A stretch of DNA of 64,000 nt, from assembly GCF_000340215.1 (NCBI RefSeq), contig NW_006921539.1, positions 1,312,507 through 1,376,506 of the forward strand, given 5' to 3'. A model generated the notes under the pieces. That model was not told the origin of the DNA and did not search any database. It saw only the letters and a list, made by a program, of their open reading frames with translations. The position numbers were made by a program, and so were the translations under genes. Shown here one piece after another: positions 29,291 to 39,083 of this stretch. The DNA is from Pseudocercospora fijiensis CIRAD86. Lineage: Eukaryota > Ascomycota > Dothideomycetes > Mycosphaerellales > Mycosphaerellaceae. Positions within the stretch are counted from its first letter, which is position 1, and every line of letters begins with the position of its first letter.

Positions 29291-30670
29291 GTGTTACCCC
29301 TTACAATAGCCGGCTCATTACGAAGCAACAACAACCGTACTACCGCTAGTAGCGCTAGCAATAACAACGCTAGTAGTACAGTTCCCGCTAAAGTGCCTGC
29401 TAAAGTGCCTCCTACTAAAGAGCCTGCCGGAGAGCCTATTAAAGAAGAACCTATAATTCTAGGTAATAATCTAGAATTGCCTGTTAACGACATTCTTAAC
29501 AACATTGTTAACCGACGATATAGCTAGCTAGCCTTTGGCCCCTAACTAGTAGGGAGACTCTAAGAAGCTACCTAAAACAGGCTTACTGCCCTATATTAAG
29601 AACAATAGCTAAAGGATAACCTCCTCGAAATTCGCCGCCTTTAGGAGGCCCTAACAACTAATACTAAGCCGACAGCAGGCCCTTCCTTACTATTAGTCCT
29701 AATCTAGAAGAAGGATGCTAAACTTAAGGACTGCACCGTGTTTAACGGCTCTAGTCGAAAGCAATACAACGACCACATCCGTAACTATAAGCTTAACTAA
29801 CGAAACGCACTAAGGGCTCTACTAAATAACTATTCACTAGTCGTCTATGCTATGCAGTACATTAACGGCGACCTAAAACGCACCTAGGATAACTATTTTG
29901 ACTCCCTTAATAACTAGACTGCTGTTTAGTAGCAGACCTATAAAACCATTATGCTAGACACCCTTAGAAACCCTATACTAAGGCAACAACACGCTTAGGA
30001 CTAGTACCTTCGAGCTAAGCAAAAGACTAATTAATCGGCTCGCTTATTTAAGGCCTATTTAAAGACCCTCGAAGACGACCTCCCGACTAAAACTGATTCT
30101 ATCTAGATCTCCGAAATACGCCCTAAATTGAGATAGGAATTAGTCCTTAAGTTGGACCGCCGCCGTGTGTTTAAACAGGCTAATCTTATACGTATTCAGT
30201 TTATAGTTAAAGTCGAAACTACCGAACGAGCTGTCTAGCTCTAGCAACGACTAGAATTAAGGATCCGACCTACTAGCAACCGTAGCAACCGTAGCCGCGG
30301 AGGAAACCAAGGTTCCTACTAAGACAACAATGCTAACAATAGGAACAGTAACGATCGTAGAAGAAGCCGTAGCCGGCGGCTATATAGAGGAGGCCGCGAT
30401 AGGGGCCGTAGAAGGGGCTCGTATCCCTATAGTACTAATCGCTCGGCTAACAATAGCGGTAATAGCTATAGCAATCCCCTAACCGGACTAAAGTGCTTCA
30501 ATTGTAACAGCACTAGTTATCTACTAGGCTAATACGACAAACCTAAGGACTAGGCCCGAATCGACTGTACTGCCGCCGAACACCGAAAGCACCTTTTAGT
30601 AGCTAACGCTACCCCTGTAGGCCAACCTTCTTATTAGTCGAAAAAAGAGTAAGCGCCGCACTAACTGTTA
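29291..30670 (+). pseudogene. Gypsy gag remnant
   Basis: Frame 2 carries a Pro/Lys/Glu-rich start (VPAKVPAKVPPTKEPAGEP), a capsid-like middle (KLKDCTVFNGSS, YINGDLKRT) and an Arg/Gly-rich region. A zinc knuckle near 30494-30540 begins CFNC, but the expected His and second Cys positions read Tyr, consistent with C-to-T/G-to-A changes. More than ten TAG/TAA codons interrupt it. Gag would form the particle and bind the element RNA; this copy cannot. The stretch 29034-29290 is the 5' leader, where the primer-binding site should lie just after 29033. Confidence 0.8.
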
Positions 30671-30675
30671 GCCTT

Positions 30676-33600
30676 GTGCGGCGTAAGACTATCGACATTA
30701 TGCTAGCTATTATACGTACCTGTCTCGTATCGGACACGTATAGAACTAACTATAAGACCAAGGTTACACTAGATCTAGGAAATTCAGTTAGTGCCCTTAT
30801 TAGCTATCGCCTAGCTAAGCAATTAGACCTTCGACAACTGCCTAGGACTGACCTGCTAACCCTTGCTTGGTTTAATAACGCTCGGCACTTAACCTATAGG
30901 GCCTACTATATCTATATAGCCCTAAAGGACGACCTCGGCAATAAGCGCCTACTAAACTTTACTGCCTACGCGGTAGACATAGACAGCCTCCTATCTAACA
31001 TTGTTATTAGCAACTCTGTTCTTAAGTACTATGCTATAGTTATAGACTTAGGCAGCTAGCAATAGCGATTTAGAATCGCTCGGAAAGAGGACATTAAATA
31101 TATCGACATTAGCGAGTGTCCTAATAACATTAGGGTCCTGTTTATTAGTAACCTAACACTAGCCTCCGCCTTAGCTAATCTAACTGCCGACCTGCTCGGT
31201 AGTAATAACGATGAACCTGTGCCCCCTAATAGCATAGACCCTAAACAGCTTAAGCGCATACCGGAGCCTATTCGAGAGACCTATATTAATGTGTTTAAAC
31301 ACCACTTAGCATCGACGTTGCCTATATTCAAGGAGACGGATTATAAGATTGACATTATAGAGGGCAAGGAGGTTCCTTTTAGCCCCCTCTATAACCTTAG
31401 TAAACGAGAGCTTGCTATGTTACGTAAGTACCTAGAGGAAAACCTAGCTAATAGCCGGATACGGTATAGTAACAGCCCTGCTAGTGCCCCTATCCTGTTC
31501 GTACCAAAGAAGGATAGTAGCCTACGCCTCTATATCGATTATCGTAGGCTTAATACTGTTACTATTAAAGATCGCTATCTACTTCCTCTTATTAATAAGA
31601 CCCTCGATCGCCTTTCTAGTACTTACTACTATACTATATTAGACATTAAGGATGCATACTATCGCATCCGTATCCGTAAGGGTAATAAATAGAAAATAGA
31701 CTTCCGTACCCGCTATAGCTATTTCGAGTATCTAGTTATGCTATTTAGGCTAGCAAACGCCCCTATAACATTCTAGTCCTATATTAATCGGGCCCTATTA
31801 GGCCTATTAGATCACCTCTATATAGTTTACCTAGATAACATACTGGTTTATACGTACTTACCTAACATTGCAGAACACTAGGCTATAGTACGAAAGGTCC
31901 TCGACCGCCTACGGGCCTATAGCCTATATTGCAAGCCTTCTAAATGCACCTTTGCTACTAAAGAGGTGTCCTTCCTTAGCTTCCTCGTATCAACCGAGGG
32001 TGTTAAGGCTAATCCTAATCGGATTAAGACTATTACTAAGTAGCCGACGCCTACTAGTATTAAAGAGCTTCAATTATTCCTAGGTTTTACTAACTTCTAC
32101 CGTCGATTTATCGAAGGTTACTCGCGGCACGTAATGCTACTAACTAAGCTTACTAAAACTAAGGCTAACCCGACTAGAGAATTCAAATAGACTAATAGAG
32201 CACAAGCCGCTTTTAACGGTCTAAAGCGACGCTTTACTAAAGTCCCCTTATTACACTATTTCGTACTAAACAAGCAGATCCGAATTGAGACTAACGCTTT
32301 ACAGTTCGCTATATCGGCTATTATATCCTAGCAATCAGATAATAACTATTACTAGTACCCGATTACCTTCTTCTCGAGGAAGATAATTAATATAGAGCGT
32401 CGCTACGAGATATATAAGTAAGAGCTCCTAGCTATTATCAAGGCCTTTAAGTACTAGCGCTACTATCTCGATAGTGCTTAGTACACTATTTAGGTCTACA
32501 TAGACTATAACAACCTCCGTAGCATTACTAAGGTTACTAGGGTTATAGGTCGATAGGCTAGATAGGCCGTCTACCTCGCCGGGTTTGATTTTAATATATT
32601 ATACCGGCTAGGCGTAAGTAACCCTACCGATAGCCCATCGAGGCGACCTAATTACGATAGCGAAACCTAACATATTAATTCTTTGTTTCCAACCCTGCAG
32701 TATAAGATTGCTATAGCCCGTATTATTAATAAGCAAGCGTAGGATAAGCGGCTTACCGAACTCCGCGACGGCTTAAAGCATATTAATACTCTTACTATAC
32801 TAATAGTGCGTATTAAGGCAAGAGCTAAGGATACAGACAGGAGAAGTTATAATAACTCCCTAGTCGATATCGCTATATATAGTAACAGCGATCAAAGTAC
32901 TAATGCAGTTAATCCGGCTGCTAGTGCTATTAGATATATACAATGCGTACCTCGTTTAATAGCGAGGGTGCTATTAAATAACCTTATAAATAGGGATAGT
33001 CAATCGTTTATAGATAAGCTATTACGGGCTTAGTAGAGGGACGCCTTTGCTACTAAACGTATAGACAAGCTTATAAGTAGGCGAAAGACTCGATCTAGCA
33101 AGAGTAACAATTAGTCGATCGATAACAAAGGTTATTTAAAGTTCAAGGGTAGATACTATGTCCCCGCTAAACATTCGATCCGACAAGAACTTCTTAAGCG
33201 ACACTATAATAGTAAGCTTGCCGGTTACTATAGTATAGAGAGGTCGCACGAGCTACTATCGCGCATATACTACTAGCTAAATAGTAAGCGGGATATAAAG
33301 GACTACGTAAACACGTATACCGTATATTAACGAGTTAAGGCACTAAAGCATTAGCCTTTTAGCGAGTTATCCTTATTGCCAATCCCTTACAAGCTATTTG
33401 CAGAGCTTATAATAGATTTCATTATAGGTCTTCCCCCTACTAAGCGAAGAGGAAGCAAAGACATCTTTAATACTATCCTAGTCGTTATAGACCGATTTAC
33501 TAAGGGCGCTCGATATATCCCGGCGCGCAAGGATTAGACTGCTATTAATATAGTAGAGGCGCTATAGACTAACATCTTCTATACCTATTAGGGGACCCCT

Positions 33601-34557
33601 AAAGGGATAGTCTCTAACCGAGGCTCGACATTCATATCTTATTATTAGAGTGAGATTTGCCTGTAGCTAAGACTTAAGCATCGCCTATCTATAGCATTCT
33701 ATCTACAAACAGATAGTTAAACCGAAAGGCAGAATGCTACGCTATAGCAGTACCTGCGCAGCTACATCAATAAGAACCCTAATAACTAGGTCAATCTCCT
33801 ATAGCCTATAGAATTCGTATATAACAACAGTGTACACTCATCTACTAAGGTTTTACTATATATAGCTATAATAGGCTAGAACGCCGCCTTACTACAAGAC
33901 CTATTTACCTCGCTCGAGGCCGAGCGTAAGGAAAGGGAAGCGCGTTAAGTACTAACACCTAAGACGCTAGCGGCTATTAAGAGGGTTTAAAAGATGCGAG
34001 AAATTCACGCTATAATAGCTAACAAACTAGCAAAGGCCTAGGCCTATTAGAAGGCCTACTATAACAAATACTATACGCTAATAACCTTCAAACAAGGCGA
34101 CATAGTTATACTTAGTACGAAGAACCTCCGTATCCGCAAACACCTATTACCTAATAGCAAAACACGCCCTAAACTAGCACTAAGGTATATTAGTCCATTC
34201 CGCATTCGAGAAGTTAAGGGCTCCTCCGTATAGGCCTATTAGTTGTAGCTTCCTCCTTATTACACTATCTATAACACCTTCTATATATCCCTCCTTAAGC
34301 TATATTACCTACGCGAGGGGGATAAAGCCCCTACTAAACACGAAGACATACTAGCGGATAGTAAAGAGCTGTAGTCTATAGAACGTATCCTAGATTATCG
34401 GACTAGGCGAGGCAAGAAGGAGTACCTCCTAAGATAGTAAGGCTATTTACTAGAATAGGACTTATAGGAAGCTAAAGATTCCTTCGAGGATATAACCGAG
34501 TTGTTAGATAAGTATTAGACTAGCGCGAAGAACAAGAAGAAGGCTAAGGGCCTATAA
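30676..34557 (+). pseudogene. Gypsy pol remnant: protease, RT, RNase H, integrase, chromodomain
   Basis: One frame runs to TAA at 34555-34557. Protease: LDLGNSVSALIS at about 30769 has DLG where DSG/DTG is needed. Reverse transcriptase: LYIDYRRLN, YYTILDIKDAYYRI, then YLDN at 31828-31839 in place of the catalytic YxDD. RNase H: ETNALQFAI (32293) has Asn for the first Asp. Integrase: the CCHC-type head is blurred, LIIDFIIGLPP gives the first Asp, and NRGSTF (33616) has Asn where the second Asp is expected. Chromodomain at 34378-34524: ERILDYRTRRGKKEYLLR then a W-to-stop change. All listed losses fit C-to-T at CA or G-to-A at TG. The longest surviving open stretch (31219-31692) covers the RT N-terminus. 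Confidence 0.92.
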
Positions 34558-35740
34558 TGTCGCCTAGGATTAATGCTACCCCCGGGGTACTATTAGCTAA
34601 CTAATTAGAGACAAGCAATTGTTAGTAATAAAGGACAATAAGACTACGCTAGGCGCGCTACGACGCGTTAATCAATCAATCGCATGCTCTTTTAAGGACT
34701 CTACCTCTTTACTAACGCGTCCTATAGGTCCCCCTTTTATTCCTTTATTCTATCGAGGCCTCGAGGCCTAGGCGATTAGCGAGGGCAGCGTCGTACTTGT
34801 AACGGCACGGCCGGCGCGGCTATATTAGTAACGGTGTTGCGGAGTGTGTTATTAGTAGAAGGAGGAGATTAGAAGCGAGGTAAAGTTAGCGCTAAGACGA
34901 CTAGCGTCGCTATTGTTAACATTACTTGCTATTGTCGCTGCGCCTATAGATATAACCTTACCTATACTACGAGCCTAAGGCACCTTTAATCAAACTTTGA
35001 TTAAAGCTTTAAGCCTATTAAGGGTTTGATTAAAACTTTGAGGCCGAGTTAAAACTTTAAGCCGCTTAAAAGGTTGAGTAGACTAATAGACTAACTAACT
35101 AAGGGCAAAACTATAGAGCTAAGCTAGCCGGGGTCGATCTTACGGACAATAGGTTACTCCTCGATCTATCTAACCCTTTAAGCGAGGCGAACCTCTACTA
35201 CTGCACTTATAATAGCCTTTACCTATAGAAACTAGACGAGCTGTGTTTTTTGAAAAGATAAGATAAGATTGACACTTAAAGGCTGCTAAACCTAGCTAAT
35301 TAGGGCTAGCGAAACTACGAACAATAAGAATAATAACCCTCGGAAACGGACAAACCCTCGGAAGCGGACATTACTAGGTCTTTTAAGAGTAGACGCAAAG
35401 AACTCGATACGACATTACTTAGAACGGAGGCAGTGCTATAATACCTCGTACGTCTACCTATTATAGTAGGGAAGACGCGATCGTATCGTAATTAGTCGAA
35501 GGCCTTCGATTCTTATAGATACATATTACTTCATAGTTTATTATATATAGAGATAGCGTAGTTAGAGTTGTACATTGTGTTGTTAGAGGTAAGGTTTAAT
35601 ATAGTTATATAATTAGGTAGTTAAGTATTCAATTTAGCGCGGGCTAAGTAGCTTATTAGACCTGCTAAGTTAGCAGCAATAGAGGTTGAGACTAGGACAA
35701 AGACCGGCCACGAGGGCGCGGCCTTTAGAAGGGAAGCGTA
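34558..35740 (+). other. non-coding 3' interior of the Gypsy element
   Basis: 1.18 kb between the pol stop and the 3' LTR, unusually long. It contains related TTTGATTAAA/ACTTTGA/ACTTTAAGCC units at about 34983-35065 that look like degenerate short direct and inverted repeats, and ends with the purine-rich primer tract near 35729. No open frame of interest. An ancestral extra ORF, or captured sequence erased by RIP, cannot be excluded. Confidence 0.6.
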
Positions 35741-35936
35741 TATCAGGGCCAAAGAGGTTACACGTAATTGGCATATAACTAGGCCGAGTGAAGCTAGGGT
35801 CTTAATGCCTTAGGCAGGGCTTAGCGCTTAGCGTTAGGCTAACTCTCCTGCCTTCCTCCCTCTCCTCCTAGCTCCTTATCGAATACTACTTGTACCTACT
35901 ACTACCCTATCTACCTACTAACATACCCTTCTTATA
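35741..35936 (+). repeat. 3' LTR of the Gypsy element
   Basis: 196 bases, begins TATCAGGGCCAAAGAGG and ends CTTCTTATA; same length as the 5' LTR. The TG terminal dinucleotide is TA here, itself a RIP-type change. Confidence 0.95.
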
Positions 35937-35941
35937 TAGTT
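35937..35941 (+). repeat. right 5-bp target-site duplication of the Gypsy element (TAGTT)
   Basis: Identical to 28833-28837. Translation of the MULE resumes in the correct frame at 35942. Confidence 0.9.
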
Positions 35942-36640
35942 ACTTCTAGGGCGGAAGGAGCGCACTTAACTATAAAGAGGTGGCTTACTAGCAAGAGGCA
36001 TAACATTCTTACACTGTTTCTTAAGCTAAAGCCCTAGTAGTTAATCCGTTACTTAGAGATTAACGCTCGGATAGGGCGCGAGCGGAAGGGTGTTCCTATA
36101 GCACTCCGCCGCCCTAAGTTTGCTAAGGTTAATACGAAGGTTTACCGTAAGGCCTTATAGAAGGGCCTTAACTAACTCAAGTTAGCGCACGAAGAGATAG
36201 CTAAACTTGCTAAGGAGCTAGGCAAGTAACGCTCTTAATGCTTAGGCTGCTTCCGTATTGCTTAGGGTATAGTCTGCAAGCATAGAATAATTAATACTAT
36301 TAAGTCTATAGGCTCCTTCGAATTTAACCCCTATACGGACTTTAATAGGCACTAGATTATCGACAAGGCAGCGGCACCGCTAAGAGCTATTATTAAGCTT
36401 AAGAGGCCGGTTTAAGAGCTATCTATATTACTAAACAACCGCCGTAGCAGAGGTAGAGCACCTACTAGGCGGTACGTACGTGCTAACTAACGTAAAGCCT
36501 CTAGCTTCGAGTATGTGGATTAGTTAAACCCGGCTTCTTAGAGAGGCCGTAGAAGGCGTACGAGGGTATCTACTTAGCAGTCTCGTACGGCAACACAACA
36601 ACTACGGCCTTTAGCTCCGCTAGTTTACATACCTGCTAAG
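35942..36640 (+). pseudogene. MULE transposase, C-terminal part, RIP-inactivated
   Basis: Continues the frame broken at 28837: TSRAEGAHLTIKRWL is the conserved segment of MULE transposases that follows FYG in intact members. Further on, CLGCFRIA, a stop, then GIVCKH resembles the SWIM zinc finger (spaced Cys, Cys, Cys-x-His). It is followed by SFEFNPYTDFNRH and an Arg/Pro-rich tail near RRSRGRAPTRRYVRAN. Numerous TAG/TAA codons interrupt the frame. The end is not clear; 36640-37150 is untranslatable TA-rich sequence up to the right inverted repeat. Confidence 0.8.
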
Positions 36641-37150
36641 CGCTATAGCTATATTAGTAACGATCTAGCTAGTATTTAAAGAGCCGCTATAGCACTTAGT
36701 AGACGTCTAATAGCCCTAGTAGTGCCTTATTCTTAGCAACAGTTTGTCTAGTTCTATAGTAGTTAACCTATATAGCTATAGGCTATAGGACTACTAGTAG
36801 CGACTTAACCGACTGTATTTAGACTACTATTAAATTAATAGGTATTTACTTAGCAATAGTATATGCTAGGCTCTATAGCTCCGCTACTATTAACCGCTCC
36901 GCTCCGCGGAGGTTAGGTTCTATAGTAGTAGCAGCTAGTGCTATACCCTCGTAGCTATTAGTACGTAGGTTATAGCAATCAATTCTAATAGTCTTATATA
37001 TCTACTTAATCGATAGCCTTCGGAAATGCCTCGTTCTTAACCCTAAGCGTTACTATTACTAGCAATTCGAATTAGTAGGCAGTACGATATTTAGGTATAC
37101 TAAATCGGGCTTAAGTATACTATAAATCGTCCGTATACGCACTTATCTAC

Positions 37151-37205
37151 ATTTAGCTAAGTACCTGCAAAATAGTATAGAGGTACCTACAAACTAGTAT
37201 TTGCC
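37151..37205 (-). repeat. right terminal inverted repeat of the MULE
   Basis: Reverse complement begins GGCAAATACTAGTTTG and matches the left repeat. The differences (for example GCAGGT to GTAGGT and CCATGC to CTATAC) are C-to-T or G-to-A and fall mostly at CA/TG, so this end was RIPped and the left end was not. Confidence 0.92.
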
Positions 37206-37214
37206 GCTTCGTAA
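37206..37214 (+). repeat. right 9-bp target-site duplication of the MULE (GCTTCGTAA)
   Basis: Identical to 26858-26866 and directly abuts the right inverted repeat. Confidence 0.93.
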
Positions 37215-37538
37215 CTGTAAGTACGAATTTAGAGATATAGTATATAGTACTCTATTAAAGGTCGACGGTCGTAGACCTAGGTGTTACTTTAGTATGCTTA
37301 AAATGCTACTATAGACTATTTTGGACTATTTCTAAGACTCTAGGCGGATAACCTTAGAGATTAAAAGAGCCTTAAGGGCCTCTTTACCTAACTATCGTAA
37401 GGAAGCCGTATTAACTAACGTCGTAGCTAGTCGTCGCTTAAGTACGATATATATAATCTTAGCGTCGAGAGGCGGAAGGGATAGAATTTCCAACTATACG
37501 AATGCTAAGTCGGGAACAATAAATTCCGCTTAGTAATA
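37215..37538. other. RIP-like flank between the MULE and the small inverted-repeat element
   Basis: 324 bases of TA-rich, CA/TG-poor sequence outside the MULE. In the frame that continues the left flank across the target site it is open for about 95 codons except for one TAG and one TAA, so it may be eroded coding sequence. No known domain is recognisable. Confidence 0.45.
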
Positions 37539-37718
37539 TACCTCGATTAAGCGAGATAGCGGACGGCGGTAATCCCTAAAAACGGGATCTAACTAGTCAA
37601 AGCTAGCGTACTGCCTAAAGGAATTATCCGTACCTTTAAAAAGTTCACGTCTAACGCTTTTAAGCTAGCTGCCGTTTACGGGGATTACCCCCGTCCGCCA
37701 TCTCGCTTAATCGGGGTG
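37539..37718. mobile_element. 180-bp TA-flanked inverted-repeat element (MITE-like)
   Basis: Arms of about 49 bases: the left starts TACCTCGATTAAGCGAGAT and the right, reverse-complemented, CACCCCGATTAAGCGAGAT, both leading into GCGGACGG and GGTAATCCC. TA dinucleotides flank it at 37537-37538 and 37719-37720, as for Tc1/mariner- or Fot1-type insertions. No coding capacity. Mismatches between arms include C-to-T/G-to-A changes. Normal-looking genomic sequence resumes right after it, so it forms the island's right border. Confidence 0.75.
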
Positions 37719-37835
37719 TACGAAGCAGCCCTTGATTGTCAAACGAAGGCTTGAGGACAAAACTACTATTGCATTCCTCTTCGCTCGTACCAACTTACCC
37801 ACCAGTTCCATCGCCCTAGAAGCCTTCAAGACACA

Positions 37836-38354
37836 ATGCACCACATCATCTCTACCTCCCTCTTCCTCGTATCCCTAACCTCGACCTCCGTCCTGGCAGC
37901 AGACTACCAATTTCACGTCTACGGCCTGACAGCCGCCTGCCCCAGCAACAGGGACTGCAACTACTCTTTCAATGTCCTCGGCAATGAAACCGATGCCTAT
38001 CCAGCTTTCGATGCATATTGTACAGCTCGAACAATGCCACGAGACTCCACGTATCGACCATGCGATCTCAAGAGCGGTGCTGTGCAGGGAGTGGAAGCAT
38101 GGTTCAGTCTTGGAACCGACCCACAGACGCCGAGTCAAGTGAGTGTGCGTATGAAGTTGACCGACGGGTAAGTACATGTACATGCAGAAGCAGGAACGAA
38201 AAAAAAAGTTCGAAGTTTTGATGATGTGGATGGCATCGAACACAGAACCGGAAAACCGCAAACTTGGTTAGCAACTTCCTCTGCCTCATACCAAGAATTC
38301 CACGATTCGAAACACGATTTCGATATCCCGGCTCTCTTGCAACCGAATCCTTGA
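37836..38354 (+). CDS. small secreted cysteine-containing protein at the island edge, join(37836..38167,38246..38354)
   Basis: Two exons, 146 residues. The first exon ends LTDG at a GTAAGT donor. The acceptor CACAG at 38245 (78-nt intron) gives a sensible C-terminus (TGKPQTWLATSSASYQEF...) and TGA at 38352-38354. The alternative acceptor TTAG at 38264-38268 gives a longer tail of poor quality. A clear signal peptide (cleavage near SVLA-AD, residue 21) is followed by four cysteines at 35, 41, 62 and 76 and two possible N-glycosylation sites (NYS, NET). I recognise no domain. Its ATG is only about 118 bases from the MITE-like border of the RIP island, the position in which many fungal effectors lie. 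An effector role is inference. Confidence 0.72.
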
Positions 38355-38425
38355 TTAGAACAGAACTATCGGGAGACTGCACTACGCAAGTAGTAGCCGA
38401 TCACCATCGCTCTTCCAGCGAAGAA

Positions 38426-38875
38426 TTAAAATCTGACACCGGCCCATAATCTATCCTGCCCTAGTTTATCATCACATCTTCCCTCTTTGTTCCCCTGACA
38501 AGCACATTTTCGAACGTAGTAGTAATGGATGTATCGTTCTGTATCGCTGCCGACGGCGTCTCGGATATCTGAAGGCACCGAACGGATTCTTGTCTCTCGC
38601 ATTTTGGTCCAAGGATGGCCACGAGAATCAAAGCATCGGCCAACGGGTCTTGGTTTTGGAAGGGCGTTGGGATCACGTTTCCTTCTCCAGCCGAAAGGCT
38701 TGTTGCTTGGTTTCTTTTTCTTGAGGATTGGAGGACTCGTCGACCGAGGCTTCTTTGAGGGTATTCTGGTCTTCGACTTCTTTGTAACTTTGGTGGGAGT
38801 CTTGGTAGCTGGCTCAGGGTCGAAGCCGTAGCGAATCGGTGGTGCAGTCTTGCGGCTGGATTTTCGAGGCGCCAT
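38426..38875 (-). CDS. small basic protein of unknown function
   Basis: 149 residues from an ATG at 38875. The N-terminal half is very rich in Lys, Arg, Ser and Pro (MAPRKSSRKTAPP, KKSKTRIPSKKPRS, ILKKKKPSNKPFGWRRKRDP), so nucleic-acid binding or nuclear targeting is possible. The second half has CFDSRGHPWTK and two cysteines in VRKCACQGN. No family is recognised, and a C-terminal intron cannot be excluded. It lies tail-to-tail with the small secreted protein gene, 71 bases apart. Confidence 0.5.
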   Translation of the reverse strand: MAPRKSSRKTAPPIRYGFDPEPATKTPTKVTKKSKTRIPSKKPRSTSPPILKKKKPSNKPFGWRRKRDPNALPKPRPVGRCFDSRGHPWTKMRETRIRSVPSDIRDAVGSDTERYIHYYYVRKCACQGNKEGRCDDKLGQDRLWAGVRF

Positions 38876-39083
38876 TGCGAGGATCTGAATGCGGGTACTG
38901 AAATGAATTAGGTCGGTGACAGGTGACGCTCCATCAGAGAGGCATCAGTGATCTTATATGAGTGAAACAACAATGATCGCGAACTCGCCGGATTTGGAAG
39001 TTGTGGCACAATAGCTTGGATTGCCGCATTGGTATTGGGATACTGGCTTTCTTTGTTATTGCTCAGGATACGCTAATGCTCAA

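Larger units (their letters stand above)
28838..35936 (+). mobile_element. chromodomain Gypsy LTR retrotransposon, full length but RIP-inactivated
   Basis: 7099 bp with two 196-bp LTRs that both begin TGT/TAT and end TTATA, flanked by TAGTT duplications. Order inside: 5' LTR, gag (frame 2) with one zinc knuckle, then pol in a single frame (30676-34557) with protease, reverse transcriptase, RNase H, integrase and a C-terminal chromodomain. That order and the chromodomain define a chromovirus of fungal type (Gypsy/Metaviridae). Many TAG stops and substitutions at active sites show it is dead. A purine-rich tract (AGAAGGGAAG) sits just upstream of the 3' LTR, as expected for the polypurine primer. 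It is inserted inside the MULE transposase gene, same orientation, so it is the younger of the two. Confidence 0.95.
26867..37205 (+). mobile_element. Mutator-like DNA transposon (MULE) carrying a nested Gypsy insertion
   Basis: Bounded by about 55-bp terminal inverted repeats starting GGCAAATACTAGTTTG and by a perfect 9-bp duplication. Without the inserted retrotransposon it is about 3.2 kb, a normal MULE size. The interior encodes a MULE transposase in two parts (27120-28837 and 35942 onward) that come back into one frame when the Gypsy and one 5-bp duplication copy are removed. Apart from the first ~60 bases, the element is rich in TA and poor in CA/TG, with many TAG stops, as expected from RIP. 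It cannot make transposase. It could still be mobilised in trans only if both termini remain recognisable; the right terminus carries several transitions. Confidence 0.93.

Noticed and set aside
27000..37700. Many short ORFs and TAG-rich frames that could suggest a novel genetic code or stop-codon reassignment
   Set aside because: TAG codons fall at Gln and Trp positions explained by CA-to-TA RIP changes, and neighbouring genes use normal stops.
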